From Variovorax sp. Root411 (GTDB lineage Bacteria; Pseudomonadota; Gammaproteobacteria; Burkholderiales; Burkholderiaceae_C), in NCBI RefSeq assembly GCF_001425205.1, contig NZ_LMDW01000005.1, positions 81,513 through 145,512 on the forward strand: 64,000 nucleotides of DNA, in the 5' to 3' direction. Shown piece after piece: positions 20,001 through 26,746 of this stretch. The stretch's first letter is position 1; every line of letters begins with the position of its first letter. A program made the translations under genes and the position numbers. The notes beneath the pieces were generated by a model. It had not been told where the DNA came from and did no database searches. It saw only the letters and a program-made list of their open reading frames with translations.

Positions 20001-20344
20001 TGCTCCAGGATGGGGTACAGGAAGCACTCCGTCTTGCCCGAGCCCGTGCCTGTTGCGACCAGCGTAGAGCGCGCGTCCGCGCCCGCCAGCCGGTCGAAGG
20101 CCTTGGCTTGATGGGCGTGGGGCTTGAAGTCGGCAGTGAGCCAACTGAACGATGGTTTGCTCTGCTTCGGACCTGGGCTATAGGGGAGCGGCACCGTGAG
20201 GTACGGTCCTTTGAAAATGTTGTCGCGCTGCTGCAGGAAGCGCTCCAGCAAGCCGATGAATCCGGGCGTGGTGGACGGGAATGCCGTGCGCAGAAAGTCA
20301 GCGACCCCTTGAGTGACTTGTTGCGCAACGATTAGAGGCTGCAT
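14000..20344 (-). CDS. giant DUF1998-type DEAD/DEAH helicase (DrmA/DruE-like) with VSR-like C-terminal segment
   Basis: The 2114-aa SF2 helicase has a Q-motif glutamine near residue 79, Walker A GTGSGKT (99-105), DELH as motif II (235-238), motif V ATPTLEMGIDIG and motif VI QRAGRAGRS near residues 1045-1105. Around residues 1625-1660 a Cys cluster (NECVCNQ ... CYRCVYAYHN) marks the MZB/DUF1998 module. Near residues 1748-1800, KPDFVLWP, then PIAVFLDGWQFH, resembles the VSR/EDxHD nuclease-like tail seen in DruE-type proteins. Length and tail fit DruE, or a fused DrmA+DrmB, better than plain DrmA. A Shine-Dalgarno-like AAGGAC lies 9 bases before the ATG. It is probably the DNA translocase of the operon. 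Helicase identity is certain; the named defence family is approximate. Confidence 0.88.
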   Translation of the reverse strand: MQPLIVAQQVTQGVADFLRTAFPSTTPGFIGLLERFLQQRDNIFKGPYLTVPLPYSPGPKQSKPSFSWLTADFKPHAHQAKAFDRLAGADARSTLVATGTGSGKTECFLYPILEHCRQARGEGRPGIKAIILYPMNALAADQAGRVAKTIVKSAALAGVRAGLYVGDTPAEESSTVKELDPSTFTVITDRDALRANPPDILLTNYKMLDFLLLRATDAPLWAQQRPDTLRYLVVDELHTFDGAQGTDLACLIRRLKGRLGAAPGQLVCVGTSATLGEGGGDSLLNFARDIFGEAMDADAVIGEDRVAVGDYLSDAVVEHTMSPQPADEERLDPSNHLNLHAYLAEQAGLWFGETASSDAAWDFEQRCELGRRLKSHFAFQNLLRDLDRLGPKSVPVDDLLALLRRRLPKRQSDATSERFVLLWLSSLLALVAHARKPGHQDFFLQVKVEIWQRELRRMVAKVDAQPALRHHDDLGKADKDHQHLPVIHCRDCHATGWGATLPKTSPNQLQQDLRLFYSAFFGEDVSTRFLFPATPAADRRVFERKQVCPRCCTLHPVTQQGCSHCGHETLLAVDITANLKQGMRNGAPFTKSHHNCPYCGGHNTLTIVGSQAASLAAVMVGQLFSSGYNQDKKLIAFSDSVQDAAHRAGFLAARTWRLNLRPALAQAIAAADATGQPLTLAQLPKAFETQWRAALGDNHYVANFLPPQLHWMRDVDTLMATGELPHGSQVPVQMAQVVPWVVNAEFGQDAHVGRTLVATGTACVTPATDAMTAAIDWLRVRLREQVEVLKDVTPEEIGVFLRGLIGEMQRIGAWRDPLLAFFARVGCRPQAYRKNPSQERMLSGPRPPRFLTLPEYQLCTSIERDESRVFRDWALKALQELNLVALGADQVVCDVYRLALDALAEAGVAAYEQALDKPEINVWGLEPAAFRVELGGRKWRCATCHNEVLSGLSEDFEDQPCRRTGCKGSLHADGGWGDFYRKLYLTAEIQRVVAHEHTGLLPRETRERVERDFKSDSDRPGGINVLSATPTLEMGIDIGDLSSTLLCSVPPTQANYVQRAGRAGRSTGNALLMTMAASRPHDLFFWEEPREMMAGSVKAPGVFLNASAVLERQLTAFTLDCWVRESGKAGGIPREIRSVFNAIRGQARSKFPYPWLSFVEQHRGELLDRFVRLFNQADRNPLTESTQDWLSKFINGSKDQPGSLGWKIIDKLNGIAKDVDELKRQAERTKKEIEKLQALAVRGEEDEAELVRLMQERTALSRLVGSIEGKATLNVLTDEGLLPNYAFPEQGVLLRSIIVREAKPGGGAPDPLTFEYERPSASAITELAPNNTFYAEGRRVVVNQVDVSKIKPEAWRFCRQCSYTEPLSSGHHHTNCPRCGDTMWSDSGRVREMLKLTTVFARTLDRDSRIADDSDERHRGFYVRQALVDSPPDAVRDAYVIDKPEFPFGFEFLDKVTFREVNFGEQAPDASPMAIAGAEMNRPGFSICPECGTIQRRRKAEDMYRNHAPYCSKRKDPEATAQQCVFLYREFASEGIRLFLPEVGFGDTEERLLSFVSALELGLTRRFRGAVDHLRIALDIRMAAGQEIPRCYLVIYDSVPGGTGYLKELMRSPEPLLEVLELALQALNECVCNQDAEADGCYRCVYAYHNSYDRESVSRRIAQKLLSEVVQHKGSLKQVVNLSGVQTGNQLFDSTLEKRFIEALRREHGGKRYSLTEVLFKGKPGYQLQADSRRWRVELQVNLAHSDGVLVACKPDFVLWPDDGTEELPIAVFLDGWQFHKESIPLDLAKRMAVAKSGEFSVWTLTWDDIETVLQGKESATPSPWPTLLIEGGGNVVPKMCEVQGLPVTINGFKSLSPFMQLHQRLRDWRHEEMRKLGIALAIGLVMPPGDTTVLAAMRQGAFWHRLEELSLLPDYNKHRLGVRQLGSVVRLVAGSHPDHLSELMKGTGVAQHEPILVAEWVPDTVPEAERQARWQQLWQCMNLLLPLRHVWAGAVDMPGLEALQNAPVLQQQTSGLPAAWVEALSLVLRETQAWAHALAVAGLPAPQVGYELLDDKGRIVAESEMAWPAVRVTILLPDTGAEAKFEAAGWTCFVVTEGPLPVALMNNLKEASA

Positions 20345-20361
20345 TGATTGATGTCCTTGGC

Positions 20362-21705
20362 TCAGTGCGCCGGCGCCGCTTTGCCCGCCAACCGCAGTTC
20401 AGGCGCTGAGTCGTGCTCTTCAAAAAACCCGTGCTGGCTCAAGCCGGGAAATGACTTCTTCAAATGCGCTACGAACCTTTCATCGGTGATGGTCTCGTAG
20501 GTCAGATCCTTGAAGATCACCTTCACCGTTGGCTGGAAGAACCGGTCCCCCAGGTTGAACGCCTGCGAGAGCTCTGCCTCAACCGCGGCACGGTAGTCGT
20601 CGTCGGTGGGTGCATGCGACATCGAGTACTTCATCAGACGCGCTGGTGGCCGTTGCAGCACACCAGGTAGGAGGGCTTGGGTCAAGTCCTTCACTGACGC
20701 CTCCACGGCCTGATCCAGTTGCTGCTTTACGGCCACTGTGTACGACGCCACACGCGCTTTGAACCACTCCAGCCGCGTATCGAAAGCATTCCGACGCATC
20801 TTCGAGATGAGCTGCCCATGGCCTGGAACGGGTGTCAAGAAGTCGGTGTAGATCTTCTTGCGCTCTTCTTCGATTGCTAACTCGGAATAGTTCACCATCG
20901 AGGGCTTGCCCTGTTTGTCGAATCGTGGTTCGCCGGTGTCGGGGTCTGCGTCGGCAATCTGAACGACCAGAGATTCCTTGCCCTCCAGCAACGAGAAGCT
21001 GTTTCGCAACCTGGCCTCCAAGGTCTTGTCGGTGCCTACCAACAAGTCGGTGGGAATCTGCACGCGCCGGGCTGTCAGCTTGTAGCCTGTGACTTCAAAG
21101 TCAACGTACTGGAGCTTGGTGTTGTAGACGCGCTCGGTACGCGCCACGTCGAACGGCTTCGGAGGCAGGCGCTCCAGTTCGTTCAAGCTCTTTTGCAGCA
21201 GTTCCGGTGTGGCGACCACAGCGCCCACCTCGGCCTCACTGGGCAGGGGCGTGGTTGAGTCAAACTCGCCTTCCGCTGCACAGGCCTTCAGCACCCGATC
21301 CAGTGGATTGCTGGCCCCCAGAGTGATGGCGTTGGGCTGGTCTGCCCGGTCGGAACCAGCTTCAATCAGCAAAGGCGTGGGCGAGTACACCGCGATCTGG
21401 TCATCCGCGACCAGTACACCCAACCGCAGGCCCGGTTGGTAGCGGATCGGCAGCATCTGCCCTGTCGCCAAAGCCTGCAGCGCCTTCAGGCCGTCGACCG
21501 TGCCATAGCCCAGGCGGCACACTTCGGGGTCGGCGTCGATGATCACTGTCAGGGCCGGGGGCTGCGCCCGCTGCATCGCCTCGGCCATGGCAGCGACGAT
21601 CTTCTCTGTAATGCCGGGTGCGATATAGACCAGGCGCTCGCGGCAGTGATCCACCGCTGCAGCCAGTGTGTCTTCGTTGACGACGCTAAAAGTAGTCAAG
21701 TGCAA
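20362..21705 (-). CDS. 447-aa protein of unknown function, possibly a degenerate PLD-fold protein
   Basis: I do not recognise this family. The first 100 residues alternate strands and helices (RLVYIAPGITEKIVAAM, then RLGVLVADDQIAVYSP), which resembles half of a phospholipase-D fold in which the HxK residues are gone but the following DDQIAVYSPTP strand remains. The rest is charged and helical, without Cys clusters or membrane segments. Translation starts at a TTG (21705) preceded by AGAGAGG; no ATG is available nearby. It lies 35 bases after the PLD gene and 17 bases before the giant helicase. The conserved placement suggests a structural or recognition subunit bridging the two. Confidence 0.72.
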   Translation of the reverse strand: MHLTTFSVVNEDTLAAAVDHCRERLVYIAPGITEKIVAAMAEAMQRAQPPALTVIIDADPEVCRLGYGTVDGLKALQALATGQMLPIRYQPGLRLGVLVADDQIAVYSPTPLLIEAGSDRADQPNAITLGASNPLDRVLKACAAEGEFDSTTPLPSEAEVGAVVATPELLQKSLNELERLPPKPFDVARTERVYNTKLQYVDFEVTGYKLTARRVQIPTDLLVGTDKTLEARLRNSFSLLEGKESLVVQIADADPDTGEPRFDKQGKPSMVNYSELAIEEERKKIYTDFLTPVPGHGQLISKMRRNAFDTRLEWFKARVASYTVAVKQQLDQAVEASVKDLTQALLPGVLQRPPARLMKYSMSHAPTDDDYRAAVEAELSQAFNLGDRFFQPTVKVIFKDLTYETITDERFVAHLKKSFPGLSQHGFFEEHDSAPELRLAGKAAPAH

Positions 21706-21740
21706 TGTCCTCTCTGGGGTCCAGTCGACTTCGATATGGC

Positions 21741-23204
21741 CTACTTCACTCGGGCACCAGGGCCCACTCGGGACGCGCCCGCGTAACCCTTACCAAGCAG
21801 CTCAAGCTCCTCCGCAACGAGTCGCTCGACATGGTGCTTCTTGCGAAAGACGATGCCGCGCTCGTCGCGAGGGCTGCCCTGCGAATCGCCCTTGTAAGAG
21901 AGCCAGTTGAAGCTCGTGACTACTGCGAACTGGTCGTCGCAAACAAGGGACTTGCGGTGCGTGTTGCCTATGTGCACAAAGTGGAAGTTCTTGTACCGGT
22001 TCGCCAGCTCTCGCAAATCAGTCTCGGCGCGCGCCGTGATGTCGGGTTTGTCTTTGGCCGCGTTCCTCTTGCCGTTGCCATCGGCCTTCTCTATACCGTA
22101 CCCGATGTACACCTCGACGCCAGACCGCAAGAGGGCGTCCAGCGATGCGATGAACGGCCAGTCGATGACGGAATCGCGAATCCAAGGGGACACGATCACA
22201 AGCTTCCGCTTCGCCGACAGGAGCGCCTTCTTCAGATACGGGGGGTGTTCATGACAAAGCAGCGTCTGCATCGTTTCCACATCCGGGACGACCCGCGACT
22301 TCGTCGTGGCTTCGGCTGGGATTGGTACGGGCGCGTCGCTAGGTTGGGCCGGGGCAACAGGCGTTGGCGCTTCTTCACGTGTGACCGTCGCTATCACTTC
22401 AGGCAGCGCAGCCTCAACGGACGCAGTTGCATCCGTCATCAGCAAGCGTGCACCGACAAGATCCGGACCACCGATCGCCTGAAACCGGACCTCGTGCTCC
22501 ATGGCAGGACCGTCTTCACGCCAGAATGAGACTTCCACCTCGGGTGGTTGAGCGTGACTCTTGTAGAACAGCATGACGCACCGCAAGAAGTGCAATTCAC
22601 GCCGCTCGATTCTTCGAACTGCCAGCAGCGTGCCTGTCGGTTCAGCCGTGGTCGACTGTCGCTGGAGAACCTTGTCAAAGTCCTGAAGTGGGATGTCCTC
22701 AACTTCGGGCCGCTTTGAGCTTCCTGTAGGCACTTCGAAGTATCCCAACTGCCTCATGTCTCGCGACCGGTCCAACTGTTCTGGCGCGATGAGCAGCAGC
22801 TTCTTGGTCAGAGCATCAAAGCAGACCGATACCACGCGCTCCTGTGGCTGCACCGTCGCCGCCTCGGCCAAAGCAAGACGGCCCTTGGCGGCGAGCGTCA
22901 CCTTGGCGTCAGCATCCGCCGCACCTCGCGAATAGTTGATGAGTTCCGCCGTATTCAAACTGGCCAGCACCGGAGTGAGGACCGTACGCGGCAACCCCAG
23001 GAACTCGAAGATGCTTCCGGGTGTTTCGAGGCCCGCCCGCACTGCCTTTAGCACCGCCTCTTCAATGGGGCTGAGCGCCTTGCGCTCCAGAACCAGAATC
23101 CGCAGCTTCAGCACATAGACCGGCAAGCCGGCCTCCTTGAAGGAAACCAGGTCGTACCCAGGCCGAGCGTGTGCTGTCTGTTCGAGAATTTGCTCCAAAC
23201 TCAT
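21741..23204 (-). CDS. phospholipase-D-family protein with one HKD motif (DrmC-like)
   Basis: The 487-aa protein has an N-terminal winged-helix-like region (about 30-110), a middle domain of unknown type, and a C-terminal PLD domain (about 345-470): KLVIVSPWIRD, then HRKSLVCDDQFAV near residue 415, which is the HxKx4D catalytic motif. One HKD per chain means it would act as a dimer, as DrmC and restriction nucleases such as BfiI do. PLD enzymes in this setting cleave DNA or act as accessory nucleases. The ATG overlaps the kinase-helicase stop (ATGA at 23201-23204), so the two are translationally coupled. PLD family is firm; the DrmC label is by context. Confidence 0.84.
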   Translation of the reverse strand: MSLEQILEQTAHARPGYDLVSFKEAGLPVYVLKLRILVLERKALSPIEEAVLKAVRAGLETPGSIFEFLGLPRTVLTPVLASLNTAELINYSRGAADADAKVTLAAKGRLALAEAATVQPQERVVSVCFDALTKKLLLIAPEQLDRSRDMRQLGYFEVPTGSSKRPEVEDIPLQDFDKVLQRQSTTAEPTGTLLAVRRIERRELHFLRCVMLFYKSHAQPPEVEVSFWREDGPAMEHEVRFQAIGGPDLVGARLLMTDATASVEAALPEVIATVTREEAPTPVAPAQPSDAPVPIPAEATTKSRVVPDVETMQTLLCHEHPPYLKKALLSAKRKLVIVSPWIRDSVIDWPFIASLDALLRSGVEVYIGYGIEKADGNGKRNAAKDKPDITARAETDLRELANRYKNFHFVHIGNTHRKSLVCDDQFAVVTSFNWLSYKGDSQGSPRDERGIVFRKKHHVERLVAEELELLGKGYAGASRVGPGARVK

Positions 23205-26200
23205 GGTGCAACCTCCTCGATGACGCAGGTCTGGGGGTTGCGGCGGATGTAGTCGATGACATCTCGCAGCGGGTTCTTCGCTCCAGCCGCTGCCTGGCAG
23301 AAAGCGTGGTCGCCGACGATAGCGAGCAGTTCCTTACCTCGGGATAGCGCCACATTGATGCGCTCCATTTCCCTCAAAAAACCCAGGCCCTTGACTTCGG
23401 AACGCGTCACAGAGAACACCAGAATATCTGCCTCGCGACCTTGAAACGCGTCGACCACATTGACAAAAATCTCAGAAAAGCTCTTCCATTGCGTGCGCCT
23501 GGTCTGGACTGCGGTCTGCAATCGCTGCCGCTGGGGGTCATAACCGGCCAGAACGGCCACGCTCACTCTCTTGTCCTTGTTTCGCCCTCCTTGTATATAG
23601 AAGTCGATGCGCGAGAGCAGGTTCATCACCAACTCGACCTCGGCGTCGTTGTAGAAGGATGTTCCCTGGGGCCTTGAGCCTCGGTTGGGTTTGCGGGCGG
23701 TTGAATACCACGTGACGGGCTTCGGCATGACGCCCGTCAGGTGCGACGCAGGAGTCCGTTCGATGCTGCGCAGGTCCTTGCCGTAGAAGCACTCCGAGAT
23801 CAGATCGCCGATCGCTGGGAGCATCCGGTGCTGTGTCGTCAGCGTCTTCTTCAGTGCACTGGGCAAATGGGCGCTCAAGTGGTTGAACAGCGTCGCCTTC
23901 TGGTCCTCGGGTTTCAGTCCCCATTTCTCCAGCAGGCCGAGCGCCTTCAGCTCTGGGTCTTGGAACGGTGACAGTTGCTTGCTATCACCCACCACCACCG
24001 TGCGGCGCGCTCGCGCCATCGGGACGAGCACCTCGGTAGGCGTGGCAATGGAGGCCTCGTCCACGATGCACAGGTCATAGCTGATGTCGTTGCGCCCGGG
24101 AATGCTCATCACGCCCAGGCACGTTCCGGCAACGACCTGGCTGGCCGCGATGACCGCCGCCTGGAACTCCCTGCCGCGCCCGAAGGCTGTCTCCCATTCC
24201 GCATGGGACTGGAGCAACTGCTTGAGTTGTCCACCTGCCGGCGTGCGGGCGGCATAGGCCTCGGCCCATCCTCGCAGGTCTGCCGCCGAGCATTCTGCGA
24301 ACTCCTTCAGCTCTTCTTTGGTGTCGACGTAGGTCCCAAGGTCCTTCATCGACTCCTTGAGCATCCGTTCGAGCCCGTCACGCTCCTTGCTCAGCCCTTC
24401 AAACTGATCCTCGACTGCGGCAACTTCTTCCGCACTCAACGTCTTACGGTTCTCATCCGACAACTGCGGCTCCAGGACCTGCATGCAGCCTTCCACTTCC
24501 TCCAGATGTGTCTTGAGGAAGGCGTGACGCTCCAGCGCCATCGCGCGGCGAACGTCCCTCACGTTCAAGTCGTGCTCGAGTGCCCAGCGCTCCATGAATG
24601 CATTTCCGGCGGCCAGTGCCTGCTTACGCATCTCGGGCAACTTGGCGTCCAGCATCAGCTTGCGCGTGGAGGTGGCAATGCGCTCGTCGTCCTCTTGCCC
24701 AATGCGCACTGCGCTGACCACCATTCCCGACTGCCCAACGATGCGCTCAAGCGAGTTGTCGAGTGCCACGTGCGTTTGCGAGGTCAGCAACACTCGTGCA
24801 TTCGGGTTGACCTTGAGGGTCTGCAGAACCAGCTCGGTGATGAACGTCGTCTTGCCCGTCCCTGGAGGGCCTTCAACCAACAGTAGGGCGGGCCCGGACA
24901 GCGCGGCAACCACTGCCTCTTTCTTGTCATCGTCAATGTTGGGATTGATGAACTCGACATCGACTTGTTCCGGGACTGGAACGCGATCCGGGCTGACGAT
25001 GTAGCCGCCAAGCTCTGGATTAACCGAGCGACCGTAGCGCACGGCGTCGACGGCCGACTTCTGCTTGCCCAACGAACCGTCAGTCTTGGCTGTGTCCGTT
25101 TCGACAATGCCCTCTTCCGGAATTGCACCCGCGTCGATGCGATTCCTGATGCTCGGCCGGATGATCAGGTTGCCTTCTGACCGGGATACAGCCCGGCCGC
25201 GGAACTCGCCTAGCCGTCCTGCTTGAACCATCACGTCCTGACCAACAAGTGCGGAACCGTCCGTGTCCGGCTTCAGCTTCAGTCGAACGAACTCTCCCGA
25301 CGCCTCGCGGCCTGCATACGCCAGGCGCACGCATCGCATCTTCTCCAGTTCCGTCTTGGCACTGAGCAGATCGACCCATGTCTGGTAGAGCGCCAGCTCT
25401 CGCTGTTCGAGCTTGCGTTGCTTCTGGTCCGCCGAAAAGGTGAGCAGTCTGTCCAGCAGACTATCCAGCGCCTCATTGGACGCCTGGCTGGTGGTGCCTG
25501 AAAGCGCGAGTCGCACTTCAGGGTCTGCTGCGTTGTTTCGCTTGCGATCAATCTCTGAAGGCTGGTACTCCAGCGCAGCGACCAAGACCAACTTTCCGCC
25601 AGAACTATCGCGGAGGGCGGTATAGCCGTACTTGCCGCCATACAGACGAAAACTGCGGTCTGGCTTCTCGGCCGTTAGGGGCAGTTCTTCCATGCGAGCG
25701 CCTTCCAGGTCTCGCTCGATGAACCGTTCTCCCTGCGGACCTCGCAAGCCGAGGTCATGTTCGACCGCATCACGGACCTTGTTTGTCAGCGCGACCAGTA
25801 CCAGCGGAAGAGTCTGGGCCATCGGCGCGGGTGCAGCGCGCTCTAACTCCGCCTGCAGGAGCACCGCATTTGCCGGCCTCAGCTCGGGCTGATTGAGTTC
25901 CAGGCAGCGCCGCAGCACCCGCCGGATCGGCTCCTCAAGTGGCGCCTCCTCCAGCAACGCGAATAGCTCCTCGTACTTGGAAGGTGCCCTGCCCGTGAGC
26001 GCGGCAACACTCAGTGCAGCGAACCCAAAAACGTCTCGGCTGTAGCTGTAGCTGCCGTCGTCCAGTTCGGGCGGTGAGTACGGTGCCGACGAGAACCTGG
26101 CCAGCGTCACACCCGGCGCCAGGAAGTTGCGAATCTTGGAAATGCCGAAGTCGCAGAGCTTCACAACCCCTTCGTCAGTCACCAGCACGTTGGAAGGCTT

Positions 26201-26662
26201 CACATCCCGATGCGCGGTGGAACGGGTGTGGGCAAAGGCCAATGCATCGAGAACGCCCTTTCCGACGGATCGGTAGTAGGCCTCCCAGTTCTCGTACTTA
26301 CCGGGCGCCAAGACGGCGCCGAGATCCTGCTCGACCCACTCCATCACGACGAAATGCACGCCGTTTTCGTCGTCGCGCCCTGAATCGAGGATGCGCACAA
26401 TGTGCCGGTGCGCCAGATCCGACAGCGCCTGGACCTCGCGCCGAAACGACTCTTCAATTACCTCGTCGGTATTGCCTTCGCTCCTGAAAACCTTCAGCGC
26501 GACCATGCTGCTGGTCTCAATGTCGGTGGCGCGGTAAACCGACGAGAGCCCTCCGCTCTTCGGATTTCCCCGTGTGATGTAGCGCCCCTCACCCAGGCTC
26601 AGTCGTTTGGCTTCTTTGCGCTCAGCGATATCCTTGAGCGTGACCTTGTTGTTCTCCGACAT
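23201..26662 (-). CDS. Ser/Thr protein kinase fused to SF1 (UPF1/DNA2-like) helicase
   Basis: The 1153-aa protein has a complete Hanks-type kinase at residues about 26-290: VALK lysine (57), catalytic HRDVKPSN (151-158) and DFG (171-173). A spacer follows, then an AAA_11/AAA_12 SF1 helicase with Walker A EGPPGTGKTT (about 592-601), Walker B VDEAS (about 866), a QGREADI motif (about 1073) and RINVALSRGK (about 1103). All catalytic residues I can check are present in both halves. A good ribosome binding site (AGGAG) precedes ATG 26662, and the C-terminus overlaps the PLD gene. Kinases occur in other defence systems (PglW, Stk2), where they signal infection. Here phosphorylation may gate the helicase or partner subunits. 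This fusion is not part of standard DISARM. Confidence 0.9.
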   Translation of the reverse strand: MSENNKVTLKDIAERKEAKRLSLGEGRYITRGNPKSGGLSSVYRATDIETSSMVALKVFRSEGNTDEVIEESFRREVQALSDLAHRHIVRILDSGRDDENGVHFVVMEWVEQDLGAVLAPGKYENWEAYYRSVGKGVLDALAFAHTRSTAHRDVKPSNVLVTDEGVVKLCDFGISKIRNFLAPGVTLARFSSAPYSPPELDDGSYSYSRDVFGFAALSVAALTGRAPSKYEELFALLEEAPLEEPIRRVLRRCLELNQPELRPANAVLLQAELERAAPAPMAQTLPLVLVALTNKVRDAVEHDLGLRGPQGERFIERDLEGARMEELPLTAEKPDRSFRLYGGKYGYTALRDSSGGKLVLVAALEYQPSEIDRKRNNAADPEVRLALSGTTSQASNEALDSLLDRLLTFSADQKQRKLEQRELALYQTWVDLLSAKTELEKMRCVRLAYAGREASGEFVRLKLKPDTDGSALVGQDVMVQAGRLGEFRGRAVSRSEGNLIIRPSIRNRIDAGAIPEEGIVETDTAKTDGSLGKQKSAVDAVRYGRSVNPELGGYIVSPDRVPVPEQVDVEFINPNIDDDKKEAVVAALSGPALLLVEGPPGTGKTTFITELVLQTLKVNPNARVLLTSQTHVALDNSLERIVGQSGMVVSAVRIGQEDDERIATSTRKLMLDAKLPEMRKQALAAGNAFMERWALEHDLNVRDVRRAMALERHAFLKTHLEEVEGCMQVLEPQLSDENRKTLSAEEVAAVEDQFEGLSKERDGLERMLKESMKDLGTYVDTKEELKEFAECSAADLRGWAEAYAARTPAGGQLKQLLQSHAEWETAFGRGREFQAAVIAASQVVAGTCLGVMSIPGRNDISYDLCIVDEASIATPTEVLVPMARARRTVVVGDSKQLSPFQDPELKALGLLEKWGLKPEDQKATLFNHLSAHLPSALKKTLTTQHRMLPAIGDLISECFYGKDLRSIERTPASHLTGVMPKPVTWYSTARKPNRGSRPQGTSFYNDAEVELVMNLLSRIDFYIQGGRNKDKRVSVAVLAGYDPQRQRLQTAVQTRRTQWKSFSEIFVNVVDAFQGREADILVFSVTRSEVKGLGFLREMERINVALSRGKELLAIVGDHAFCQAAAGAKNPLRDVIDYIRRNPQTCVIEEVAP

Positions 26663-26746
26663 CTGCGTGTGCTCCTATGACGCCCTTTCGCTACCAATGC
26701 GAAGGGCCAATGAACGGTCGTACTTCCTGTGTTGGCGGCGGCTCGG

